Shown here in pieces: positions 1 through 6,089 of a stretch of 6,163 nt of DNA. Both the position numbers and the translations under genes were made by a program. The stretch covers positions 1 to 6,163 of the forward strand of contig JAEYNG010000199.1 in NCBI GenBank assembly GCA_023412695.1. Reading direction: 5' to 3'. The notes beneath the pieces are model-generated. The model had not been told where the DNA came from. It searched no databases and saw only the letters and a program-made list of their open reading frames with translations. Origin of the DNA: Planctomycetota bacterium. GTDB taxonomy: Bacteria > Planctomycetota > Phycisphaerae > Phycisphaerales > UBA1924. Numbering within the stretch: position 1 is the first letter of the stretch; each line of letters starts with the position of its first letter.

Positions 1-1
1 C

Positions 2-1510
2 CTCCGCACCCTCCTCCGCCGGCCGCTCCGGACGTTCATCGTGGACGACCAACGGTCCTACCGGGGCATCGAGATCCTCGTCGCGGCGTTCCACGTCGCC
101 GAGGCCGTCGCCGCCTCCTCCCGGTCCCGCACCGTCGGCGTGCTCCTCCCGACCACCGGGGCCTTCCCGATCGCCGCCCTCGCGGCCTGGATGCTCGGCC
201 GAACGGTCGTCCCCCTGAACTACCTCCTCAAGCCCGAGGAACTCCGCTACATCATCGAGGACTGCGAAACCGACTGCGTCATCACCGTCGGCCCGATGCT
301 CGAGTTCCTCAAGTCCAGTCACAAGGAAGATCCCACCGGCCTGCTCACCCGCGACGGCCGCGTGTCGCTCCTTCGGATGGACCACATCGACTTCCGCGGC
401 GTGCCGGAATGGCGCATCCCCGCGACCGCCCCAGAGGATGATCTTGCCCTCCTGCTTTACACCTCCGGGACCAGCGGCAAGCCCAAGGGCGTCATGCTGT
501 CGCACGGCAACGTCACGTCCAACATTGACCAGATCGTCGAGTGGGTCGGCTTCACACACCGCGAGGTGCTCGCGGGCGTACTGCCGCAGTTCCACACCTT
601 CGGCCTTACCGCCCTCACGCTCCTGCCGCTCACGGTCGGCTGCAAGGTCGTCTACACCGCCCGCTTCCTCCCCGCGAAGATCGTCAAGCTCATCCGCGAG
701 CACCGCGCCACCGCCCTCATCGCCATCCCTTCGATGTACAACGCGCTCCTGCACGTGAAGGACGCAACCCCGGACGACTTCGTGAGCCTCAAGTACACCG
801 TCTCGGGTGGCGAGCCGCTGCCCGCGGCGGTCTTCGAGGGTTTCCGTGACCGTTTCAAGGTAACATTGAACGAAGGGTACGGCCTCACCGAGACCGCGCC
901 GGTTTCAAACTGGTGCCGCCCGCACGAGTTCCGCCTGAAGTCGGTCGGGCGTGCGCTCCCGCGGATCAGCGAGCGCATTGTCGATATCGAAACGGGCCAG
1001 GACCTCCCGCCCGGGCGCGACGGCGAGGTTCGCATCAAGGGCCCCAACGTCATGCAGGGGTACTTCAAGCGCCCCGACGACACCGCCGTGGTGTTCGACG
1101 ATCGCGGCTACTTCCGCACCGGCGACATCGGCCGCATGGACGAAGAAGGCCACCTCTATATCACCGGCCGCCTGAAGGAGATGATCATCGTGGGCGGCGA
1201 GAACGTCTTTCCACGTGAGATCGAAGAGGCCCTCAATGACCACCCCACCGTCAAGGATTCCGGCGTTGTCGGCATGATGGATGAGATCCGCGGCGAACTC
1301 CCGATCGCGTACGTCGAGATGCGCGACGATCCCAGCGGTCAGGAAGGCGCGAAGATGCCGTTCAATGAAAAGGACCTCTTGCAATGGTGCCGCGAGCACC
1401 TCGCGGGGTACAAGGTTCCGCGCCACATCCGCGTGCTCGATGCGCTGCCGCGGAACCCAACCGGCAAGGTCATGCGGCGGGAACTCAAGAAGCTCGCGGC
1501 AGGGGAGTGA
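2..1510 (+). CDS. AMP-forming acyl-CoA / acyl-ACP synthetase (5' partial)
   Basis: This is an ANL-superfamily adenylate-forming enzyme. The family activates a carboxylic acid with ATP to an acyl-AMP and passes it to a thiol (CoA or an acyl-carrier protein). Counting from the first full codon at base 2, I see the phosphate-binding loop TSGTSGKPKG (154-163), the QFHTFG motif, the EGYGLTET motif (291-298), the TGD adenine/ribose motif (373-375), the hinge GRLKEMI (389-395), GGENVFPREIE (398-408) and the C-terminal NPTGKVMRREL with the catalytic lysine at 489. The whole core and mobile C-terminal domain are therefore present. The frame has no stop back to the window edge. The codons before the GTG at base 41 read LRTLLRRPLRTFI, which suits the usual start of such proteins, so I treat the gene as cut off by a few codons rather than starting at 41. 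Motif style suggests a fatty-acid substrate (FadD/Aas-like), but specificity cannot be read from sequence alone. It ends tail-to-tail with the next gene. Confidence 0.93.
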   Translation, partial: LRTLLRRPLRTFIVDDQRSYRGIEILVAAFHVAEAVAASSRSRTVGVLLPTTGAFPIAALAAWMLGRTVVPLNYLLKPEELRYIIEDCETDCVITVGPMLEFLKSSHKEDPTGLLTRDGRVSLLRMDHIDFRGVPEWRIPATAPEDDLALLLYTSGTSGKPKGVMLSHGNVTSNIDQIVEWVGFTHREVLAGVLPQFHTFGLTALTLLPLTVGCKVVYTARFLPAKIVKLIREHRATALIAIPSMYNALLHVKDATPDDFVSLKYTVSGGEPLPAAVFEGFRDRFKVTLNEGYGLTETAPVSNWCRPHEFRLKSVGRALPRISERIVDIETGQDLPPGRDGEVRIKGPNVMQGYFKRPDDTAVVFDDRGYFRTGDIGRMDEEGHLYITGRLKEMIIVGGENVFPREIEEALNDHPTVKDSGVVGMMDEIRGELPIAYVEMRDDPSGQEGAKMPFNEKDLLQWCREHLAGYKVPRHIRVLDALPRNPTGKVMRRELKKLAAGE

Positions 1511-1964
1511 CAGGCGGCGCAGCGCCGCACTCGGGGCAGATAGCATCGGACGGCAGCCCGCGCCGGTCATAGGCGCACTGCTGACAGAGCCCCGCCCGCT
1601 CCGACCGAACCACCCGGGCATGTCGATGCCGGAAGAAAACGGCCATCGCAAGCGCCGGCAGCGCGAGCATCCAAATCGGGATGGTCACATACCAGGCGCC
1701 ATTCAGGCCCACGACCGAGCCGACTTCCGGCATGCGCGGGAGCAAAGATACCTCAGGCGTTCGCATGAGCGTCCAGCCCGTGTCCGCGCCGTGGTCGGCG
1801 CCGAACCAGACAACCCCCAGCATGCCACCATTGACGTTTAGCCCGGCGTGCGTCCCGATCCGCCAGCAGTACCACCAGCCGCTCGCCAGCCAGACGGACA
1901 CGACACCGACCAGAACCGCGGTCGCGGTCCACTTCAGGGCGGCCAATGACCGTCGGCTGAGCAT
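1485..1964 (-). CDS. small two-helix membrane protein with C-terminal zinc ribbon
   Basis: This is a 159-residue hypothetical protein of unknown function. It has a basic N-terminus, a hydrophobic helix at about residues 13-33, an aromatic- and glycine-rich middle that may face the periplasm, a second helix at about 93-111, a basic HRHAR stretch, and four cysteines (127, 130, 143, 146) in a Cys-X2-Cys ... Cys-X2-Cys zinc ribbon containing YDRRGLP and CPECG. The positive-inside rule places both termini in the cytoplasm, which would make the ribbon cytoplasmic. From memory, this ribbon signature recurs in many uncharacterised Phycisphaerae proteins. I chose the ATG at 1964; a GTG at 1970 would add only two residues, and neither has a strong Shine-Dalgarno. 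The stop (TGA, 1487-1485) lies inside the convergent synthetase gene, a 26-base overlap. The competing plus-strand frame is just the open upstream extension of the peptidase gene. The ordered helix-helix-ribbon architecture argues that this strand is coding. Confidence 0.8.
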   Translation of the reverse strand: MLSRRSLAALKWTATAVLVGVVSVWLASGWWYCWRIGTHAGLNVNGGMLGVVWFGADHGADTGWTLMRTPEVSLLPRMPEVGSVVGLNGAWYVTIPIWMLALPALAMAVFFRHRHARVVRSERAGLCQQCAYDRRGLPSDAICPECGAAPPVTPLPRAS

Positions 1965-2123
1965 CGCCACTCAGCATACCAGATGGGGCGGATCGCGACG
2001 GGGCCACGGGGAGTGTGCGTCTTTGTGGAGCGAACGAACTGATATCATGCCCCCGGCGTCTTGTCGCGCCGCCATGGCCGCTTCTCCGGCCGACCGTGGC
2101 TCCATGATCCACGCTCTTTGCTC

Positions 2124-2129
2124 AAAGGA
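2124..2129 (+). promoter_or_regulatory. ribosome-binding site of the prolyl oligopeptidase
   Basis: AAAGGA lies seven bases before the ATG at 2137. It decides the start: the frame stays open upstream to base 1681 and beyond, with other in-frame ATGs at 2047 and 2104. Only the ATG at 2137 combines a Shine-Dalgarno at good spacing with an N-terminus that reads as a signal peptide. Confidence 0.65.
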
Positions 2130-2136
2130 CCCCACG

Positions 2137-4353
2137 ATGCATCGCTTTGCCCTTGCCCGAAGTGTGACCTTGATCCTGACCCTCTCCGGCTCGGCGATGG
2201 CGGTCGCGGCCGGCGTCGCCGTTCCGAATCCCGCCCCCCTCGCCGCGCAGCCGCCGGCGCAGATCGTCTACCCGAAAACACGGACCGTTGACCACGTTGA
2301 CACCTATCACGGCGTGAAGGTCCCGGACCCGTACGCCTGGCTCGAAGAGGCAGACACGCCCGACTCGACCGTCTGGCCCGAGGTCGAGGAGTGGATCACT
2401 GCGCAGAACAAGCTGACCTTCGGCTATCTCGACTCGCTCCCGCACCGCGACTCGATCCGCAGCCGCATGACCGAGTTGTGGGACTACGAGCGCTTCAGCG
2501 CGCCCAGCGAGGAGGCCGGCCGGTACTTTTACTCCCGCAACACCGGCCTGCAGAAGCAGAGCGTGATCTACGTGACCGATGACCTCGACGGCGACGCTCG
2601 CGTACTGCTGGACCCCAACACCCTCACCGAGGACGGCACCGCCGCGCTCGCGGGCGCATCGGCGTCCCCGTGCGGCCGCTACTGGGCGTACGCCATCTCC
2701 GACGCCGGCAGCGACTGGCGCACGTGGCGTGTGCGCGACCTTGCCACGATGAATGACCTCGAGGACGAGATCCGCTGGTCGAAGTTCACCGGCGCATCGT
2801 GGAGCAAGGACGGCAGCAGCTTCATCTACAACCGTTACAAGGAGCCCGCCGCGGGCGAGGCGCTCCGCGCCTCCGACGATCCGCCGCAGGTCTGCCTGCA
2901 CCGCATCGGGCAGATGCAGGTCGAGGACCAGGTGCTCTTCGAGATGCCCGACCAGAAGGAATGGTCCTACGGCGCGGGCTTCACCGATAGCGGACAGTTC
3001 ATCATCCTCGGGCTTGGCAAGGTCGGCAGCGTTAACGACAACATCTCGTACATCGATCTCCGCAAGGGGACATCCGGACAGGAACAGCCGAAGATCGTCC
3101 CGCTGTTCGACCAGCTCGACGCGCAGTACTCATTCATCGATCACGACGGCGACACGTTCTGGTTCGTCACCGATGCCGATGCGCCGCGCAAGAAGGTCGT
3201 TGCGATCGACATCAAGAGCCCGGACCGCTCGGCCTGGAAGACGCTCATCCCCGAGTCCAAGGACGCCATCCAGAGCGTTTCCTGCGTTGCCGACCACTTC
3301 ATCGTCGAGTACCTGCAGGACGCCAAGAGCGTCGTCAAGGTGTTCGATCTTTCCGGCAAGCATGTCCGCGATGTGGACCTGCCCGGCATCGGCTCAGCCT
3401 CCGGCTTCGGCGGCAAGCGCAGCGACAAGGAGACCTTCTACAGCTTCACCTCCTACACCAACCCCGGCGCGACATACCGCTACGACGTGCTCACCGGCAA
3501 GTCCACGCTCTTCAGGCAGCCCAAGGTCAAGTTCAACCCCGACGACTACACCACGACGCAGACGTTCTATAAGTCCAAGGACGGCACGCGCGTCCCGATG
3601 TTCGTGACGCACCGCAAGGACCTCAAGCCCGACGGCAACCTCCCCACCCTGCTCTACGGCTACGGCGGCTTCAACATCTCCCTTACGCCAAGCTTCAGCC
3701 CCGCCGTCATGACGTGGCTCGAGATGGGCGGTGTCTACGCCGTGCCCAATCTCCGCGGCGGCGGCGAGTATGGCCGCGAGTGGCACCTCGCGGGCACCAA
3801 GACCAACAAGCAGAACGTCTTCGACGATTTCATCGCCGCGGCCGAGCACCTCATCTCCTCCGGCTACACCAATCCCAAGAAGCTCGCCATCCAGGGCGGC
3901 TCCAACGGCGGCCTGCTCGTCGGCGCGTGCATGACCCAGCGTCCCGACCTCTTCGGCGCGTGCCTCCCGGCTGTCGGCGTCATGGACATGCTCAAGTACC
4001 ACACCTTCACCGTCGGCCGGTTCTGGACCGCCGACTACGGCTCCGTCGCCGACGAGAGCGAGTTCAAGGCCCTGCACGCCTACTCGCCCTACCACAACCT
4101 CAAGAAGGGCACCTGCTACCCGCCGACGCTCATCACCACCGGCGACCACGACGACCGCGTGTACCCGGCGCACTCCTTCAAGTTTGCCGCTGCTGCACAG
4201 GCCGCGCAAGGCTGCGCGAACCCGATGCTCATCCGCATCGATGTCCGTGCGGGCCACGGCGCGGGCAAGCCGACGCAGAAGCGCATCGACGAAGCCTCCG
4301 ATCTCCAGGCGTTCCTCGTCAGGCACCTCGATATGAAGCCCGATCTGCACTGA
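2137..4353 (+). CDS. secreted prolyl oligopeptidase (peptidase family S9A)
   Basis: This serine peptidase cleaves short peptides after proline; its beta-propeller excludes large proteins. The 738-residue product starts with an export signal: MHRFALARS, a hydrophobic run, then a probable cleavage near residue 22 after SAMA. It should act in the periplasm or outside the cell. The N-terminal S9 region follows (YHGVKVPDPYAWLEE near residue 57, then the propeller at roughly 113-465, with NTGLQ and DPN...DGT stretches as in pig prolyl oligopeptidase). The C-terminal alpha/beta hydrolase domain carries YGYGGFN (Tyr509, matching the oxyanion Tyr473 of the pig enzyme), RGGGEYG, the nucleophile Ser589 in GGSNGG, the proline-stacking Trp630 in FWTADYG, Asp672 and Arg674 in DHDDRV, and His707 in AGHGAGKP. 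All catalytic and P1-binding residues are therefore present and the enzyme should be active. Its length equals the roughly 710-residue family norm plus a signal peptide. It stands alone, with its own terminator 24 bases downstream, and is divergent from the zinc-ribbon gene. Confidence 0.97.
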   Translation: MHRFALARSVTLILTLSGSAMAVAAGVAVPNPAPLAAQPPAQIVYPKTRTVDHVDTYHGVKVPDPYAWLEEADTPDSTVWPEVEEWITAQNKLTFGYLDSLPHRDSIRSRMTELWDYERFSAPSEEAGRYFYSRNTGLQKQSVIYVTDDLDGDARVLLDPNTLTEDGTAALAGASASPCGRYWAYAISDAGSDWRTWRVRDLATMNDLEDEIRWSKFTGASWSKDGSSFIYNRYKEPAAGEALRASDDPPQVCLHRIGQMQVEDQVLFEMPDQKEWSYGAGFTDSGQFIILGLGKVGSVNDNISYIDLRKGTSGQEQPKIVPLFDQLDAQYSFIDHDGDTFWFVTDADAPRKKVVAIDIKSPDRSAWKTLIPESKDAIQSVSCVADHFIVEYLQDAKSVVKVFDLSGKHVRDVDLPGIGSASGFGGKRSDKETFYSFTSYTNPGATYRYDVLTGKSTLFRQPKVKFNPDDYTTTQTFYKSKDGTRVPMFVTHRKDLKPDGNLPTLLYGYGGFNISLTPSFSPAVMTWLEMGGVYAVPNLRGGGEYGREWHLAGTKTNKQNVFDDFIAAAEHLISSGYTNPKKLAIQGGSNGGLLVGACMTQRPDLFGACLPAVGVMDMLKYHTFTVGRFWTADYGSVADESEFKALHAYSPYHNLKKGTCYPPTLITTGDHDDRVYPAHSFKFAAAAQAAQGCANPMLIRIDVRAGHGAGKPTQKRIDEASDLQAFLVRHLDMKPDLH

Positions 4354-4377
4354 TCGCGCATCAAGCAGACCAACACC

Positions 4378-4413
4378 CGACGCCGTGGCGGAAACGCCGC
4401 GGCGTTGTCTTTC
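4378..4413 (+). terminator. intrinsic terminator after the prolyl oligopeptidase
   Basis: Bases 4380-4390 pair with 4395-4405 in an 11-bp stem containing one G-U wobble, closed by a GAAA tetraloop of the stable GNRA type. One more G-U and one C-G pair (4379/4406, 4378/4407) can extend it. A moderate U-rich tail (TTGTCTTT) follows. It begins 24 bases after the peptidase stop codon, as expected for a Rho-independent terminator. The U tract is interrupted. The other strand has no comparable T-run, so it does not look like an equally good terminator for the convergent regulator gene. Confidence 0.75.
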
Positions 4414-4439
4414 GGAGCAGTGGGGGATAAGGGAACAGC

Positions 4440-5132
4440 TTACGGTGCGATGCCGGTCTCGATCACCGATCGGGCGATCTCGACCAGCGGCTGGCGGCGG
4501 TCACGCGCCGCACGCTGCAGACGCTCGTGCGCCTGGGCCTCGCTCAGCCGGTGCTTCTCGACCAACAGCCACTTAGCCTGTTCGACCGTGCGGCGGTTCA
4601 GCAGGTTGGTCTCGAGCTGGTCGATCCGCGACTTGCGAAAGTCGTCGATCGCCGCGCGCTGCGCGCACACGCCGATCGCGACGCGCAGCTCCTCGGTGTT
4701 CACGGGCTTCAGCAGGTAGCCGAAGACACCCGAGACGTCCGGCCGCGCATGCATCCGGCTGATGTGCTCAGGGTCCGAGTACGCCGAGACAATCACGCTC
4801 GGGATCCCCAGCTCGGTCGCGATCGCCGCAGCCGCATCGATCCCGTCCATCCGCGGCATGCGGATGTCCAGCATCGCCATGTCCGGCTTGTGCTCCCGCG
4901 CCGCACGCACCGCCGCCTCGCCGTCGGCCACCACCGCGACCACCGTGTGGCCGAGGTCCTTGAGCGACGACGCGATGCCCGTCGCCACCAGCATCTCGTC
5001 GTCGGCGACGAGGATGCGGTACGGGCCGGTGGGGATCTGGACGCGCGAAGCGTCCGAAGAGGTATTGGCTCGACCCTGGGTGCTCATGGTTCGTGCGTGG
5101 ACGGGCTCAAGCGTCGCGCTTGACATGTGCAT
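4440..5132 (-). CDS. response regulator with receiver and ANTAR RNA-binding domains
   Basis: This 230-residue protein has a flexible N-terminal tail (1-36), a receiver domain (about 37-155) and a C-terminal ANTAR domain (about 172-226). The receiver has the acidic pocket Asp44/Asp45/Glu46, the phosphoacceptor Asp89 in MLDIRMP, the switch Ser116 and Tyr118, and Lys142 in LLKPVN, so phosphorylation should be possible. The ANTAR part shows the expected pattern: LETNLLNRRTVEQAK, LSEAQAHERLQ, then LVEIARSVI. Proteins of this AmiR/NasR/EutV class bind tandem RNA hairpins in nascent leaders and prevent transcription termination. No histidine kinase or recognisable target operon is in the window, so partner and targets are unknown. 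Start choice: the ATG at 5132 has GGAGGG 11 bases upstream; the ATG at 5126 has AAAGG nine bases upstream and is nearly as good. A GTG at 5162 and an ATG at 5087 are in frame but poorly supported. The stop is TAA. The gene is convergent with the peptidase and divergent from the nuclease-like gene. Confidence 0.93.
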   Translation of the reverse strand: MHMSSATLEPVHARTMSTQGRANTSSDASRVQIPTGPYRILVADDEMLVATGIASSLKDLGHTVVAVVADGEAAVRAAREHKPDMAMLDIRMPRMDGIDAAAAIATELGIPSVIVSAYSDPEHISRMHARPDVSGVFGYLLKPVNTEELRVAIGVCAQRAAIDDFRKSRIDQLETNLLNRRTVEQAKWLLVEKHRLSEAQAHERLQRAARDRRQPLVEIARSVIETGIAP

Positions 5133-5143
5133 CGGCCTTTCGA

Positions 5144-5149
5144 CCCTCC
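5144..5149 (-). promoter_or_regulatory. ribosome-binding site of the ANTAR regulator
   Basis: On the minus strand this reads GGAGGG, 11 bases before the ATG at 5132. A second purine run, AAAGG (5140-5136), is too near that ATG but lies nine bases from the ATG at 5126. Either pairing places translation start at 5132 or 5126, within two codons, and argues against the in-frame GTG at 5162, which lies upstream of both. Confidence 0.5.
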
Positions 5150-5162
5150 GAAGAGTTGCCAC

Positions 5163-5192
5163 ACGGTCACGCGGGGAGAATCCCCGCGCCGT
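5163..5192. other. strong hairpin in the divergent regulator/nuclease intergenic region
   Basis: CGCGGGGA (5170-5177) and TCCCCGCG (5181-5188) form a perfect 8-bp stem around GAA; if the inner A-T pair opens, the loop is five bases. ACGG (5163-5166) and CCGT (5189-5192) add four pairs across a three-base bulge. It lies about 30 bases ahead of the regulator's ATG and would be in its 5' leader if the transcript starts further upstream. No T-run follows on either strand, so it is not a typical terminator. It could be a leader RNA structure or, as a DNA inverted repeat, a protein-binding site. The function is unknown. Confidence 0.5.
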
Positions 5193-5253
5193 TGGGTTGA
5201 ACTCTATCAGGCGCGCGGCCTGTGCGGGCGGTCGGCAGAAGAATACGCGGCAC

Positions 5254-5282
5254 TTTTCAGGCGGTTCTCAGCGACCGATAAT
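5254..5282 (+). promoter_or_regulatory. candidate sigma70-type promoter for the nuclease-like gene
   Basis: TTTTCA (5254-5259, four of six matches to TTGACA) and GATAAT (5277-5282, five of six matches to TATAAT) are separated by exactly 17 bases. Transcription would begin near 5289, leaving a leader of only about 13 bases before the ATG at 5302. The match is better than anything else in the surrounding GC-rich gap. It is a sequence resemblance only, and promoter consensus in this lineage is not well defined. Confidence 0.4.
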
Positions 5283-5301
5283 TGACGGCACGGACGCACC
5301 G

Positions 5302-6066
5302 ATGGAATCACAGACCCACACACAGCTCCGACTCGCCGCCGTCGCTGCCATGCTCGGCGGCGGATGCTGCGCCGCGGCGTGCGAGGTCCGCTGCCCGATC
5401 TCGCGCTTCCGCATCGACGCCGCGGGTTATCTCGACCCGCTCCCCGCGCGGTTCCGCGGCGAGCCGCCCGCCTCGCTCTTCCCCCGCGCCCGCAACCCGC
5501 TCACGGTCGCGGTCGAGTGCAAGCAATCCCGCGCCGACTTCCTCCGAGACTCAAGGGAGACCCCTCGGCTCCTCGCCCGGCGGCGCGAGCTCGACAAGGC
5601 CAGGCTCTGCCTCGAGGACCGCATCATCCGCGCGTCCGAGCCGGAGCTCCGGCGCGGCGGATCGTCCCTCTTCAAGGAGCTCGAGACCTGGGAGTTCGAC
5701 CGGAGCAGGCTCGCGTCCTACCGCAAGGTGATGCTCGAGCTTCGCCGGGTGGACGAGGCGCTCCATGGTCAGACGAAGTTCTGGCTGCTCGCCCGGTACC
5801 GACTCGCCGACCGCCTGTACATCGCCGCGCCCAAGGGGCTCATCGCTCCCGACGAACTCCCGCCGGCCTGGGGCCTGCTCGAGGCCGAGCCTCACCCCGA
5901 CGGCATGCTGCTCACCGTCAGGGTCGCGGCCCCGGAGCTCGGCTCATCGGACACGCGCCGTCAGCGGCTGCTCCGCAATATCGCCGCCGCCGCGTCGCGC
6001 CCGGCCCTCGGCCACGGGCTTCGCCGCGCGCAGAAAAACGCCCCGGCCGTGGACCGGGGCGTCTGA
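5302..6066 (+). CDS. probable PD-(D/E)XK nuclease-fold protein, MmcB-like
   Basis: This 254-residue protein resembles the MmcB-like family of the PD-(D/E)XK nuclease fold. An N-terminal helix (about 7-26) leads to CEVRCPISRFRIDAAGYLD with Glu28 and Asp39. Then comes NPLTVAVECKQSRADFLRD with Glu72-X-Lys74, the same layout as the VEVK-SRADF core of MmcB-type proteins. The ending LLARYRLADRLYIAAP (about 162-177), followed by PPAWGLLE (187-194), matches the closing strands of that fold. Between them lies a charged, mostly helical insertion (about 84-160) not found in short MmcB proteins. The acidic residues and lysine are kept, so metal-dependent DNA cleavage is possible; a DNA-repair role is inferred from the family. 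The hydrophobic N-terminus with GGGCC could be mistaken for a lipoprotein signal, but it fits the first helix of the fold. The ATG at 5302 was chosen because the open frame further left (to base 4762) only mirrors the regulator gene. Its Shine-Dalgarno is weak. Confidence 0.72.
   Translation: MESQTHTQLRLAAVAAMLGGGCCAAACEVRCPISRFRIDAAGYLDPLPARFRGEPPASLFPRARNPLTVAVECKQSRADFLRDSRETPRLLARRRELDKARLCLEDRIIRASEPELRRGGSSLFKELETWEFDRSRLASYRKVMLELRRVDEALHGQTKFWLLARYRLADRLYIAAPKGLIAPDELPPAWGLLEAEPHPDGMLLTVRVAAPELGSSDTRRQRLLRNIAAAASRPALGHGLRRAQKNAPAVDRGV
6034..6062 (-). terminator. intrinsic terminator of the right-edge minus-strand gene
   Basis: Bases 6038-6046 and 6054-6062 form a perfect 9-bp GC-rich stem (ACGCCCCGG with CCGGGGCGT) around a seven-base loop. 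Read on the minus strand, the stem is followed at once by TTTTT (complement of 6038-6034), the hallmark of a Rho-independent terminator. It lies 28 bases past the stop codon of the right-edge gene. On the plus strand no good T-run follows. The whole element lies inside the last ten codons of the nuclease-like gene. Confidence 0.75.
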
Positions 6067-6089
6067 GATTTAATCAGGAGTAGGGGAGT

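Noticed and set aside
1514..1528. GCGGCGC-A-GCGCCGC inverted repeat just after the synthetase stop
   Set aside because: Sterically it allows only a 5-bp stem with a five-base loop, no T-run follows, and it lies in zinc-ribbon coding sequence; likely chance in GC-rich DNA.
905..1651. 248-codon open frame on the minus strand across the end of the synthetase
   Set aside because: It is antisense to the conserved C-terminal motifs of the acyl synthetase and also overlaps the zinc-ribbon gene in another frame; no recognisable domain.
1971..1980. Extended -10-like TGGTATGCT on the minus strand ahead of the zinc-ribbon gene
   Set aside because: It lies so close to the start codon that the transcript would be leaderless, and no -35 element is present; too weak to annotate.
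2023..2048. Possible promoter for the peptidase (TTGTGG ... TATCAT)
   Set aside because: The -10 resemblance is fair, but the spacer is only 14 bases and the -35 match is three of six. No better pair was found in the 172-base gap between 1965 and 2136.
1681..2136. Upstream extension of the prolyl oligopeptidase frame (to 890 residues)
   Set aside because: The extension has no peptidase features, runs antisense through the zinc-ribbon protein gene, and would bury the signal peptide. The ATG at 2137 has a ribosome-binding site and a normal family length.
3394..4350. 318-codon open frame on the minus strand inside the peptidase gene
   Set aside because: It lies antisense to the catalytic domain, which is conserved residue by residue. 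Its composition (Val/Gly/Ala/Glu/Arg) is what GC-rich antisense frames give by chance.
4762..5301. Upstream extension of the nuclease-like frame
   Set aside because: It mirrors the ANTAR regulator on the other strand and then crosses the intergenic hairpin and promoter. The translated text is low-complexity Ser/Ala/Arg with no family resemblance.
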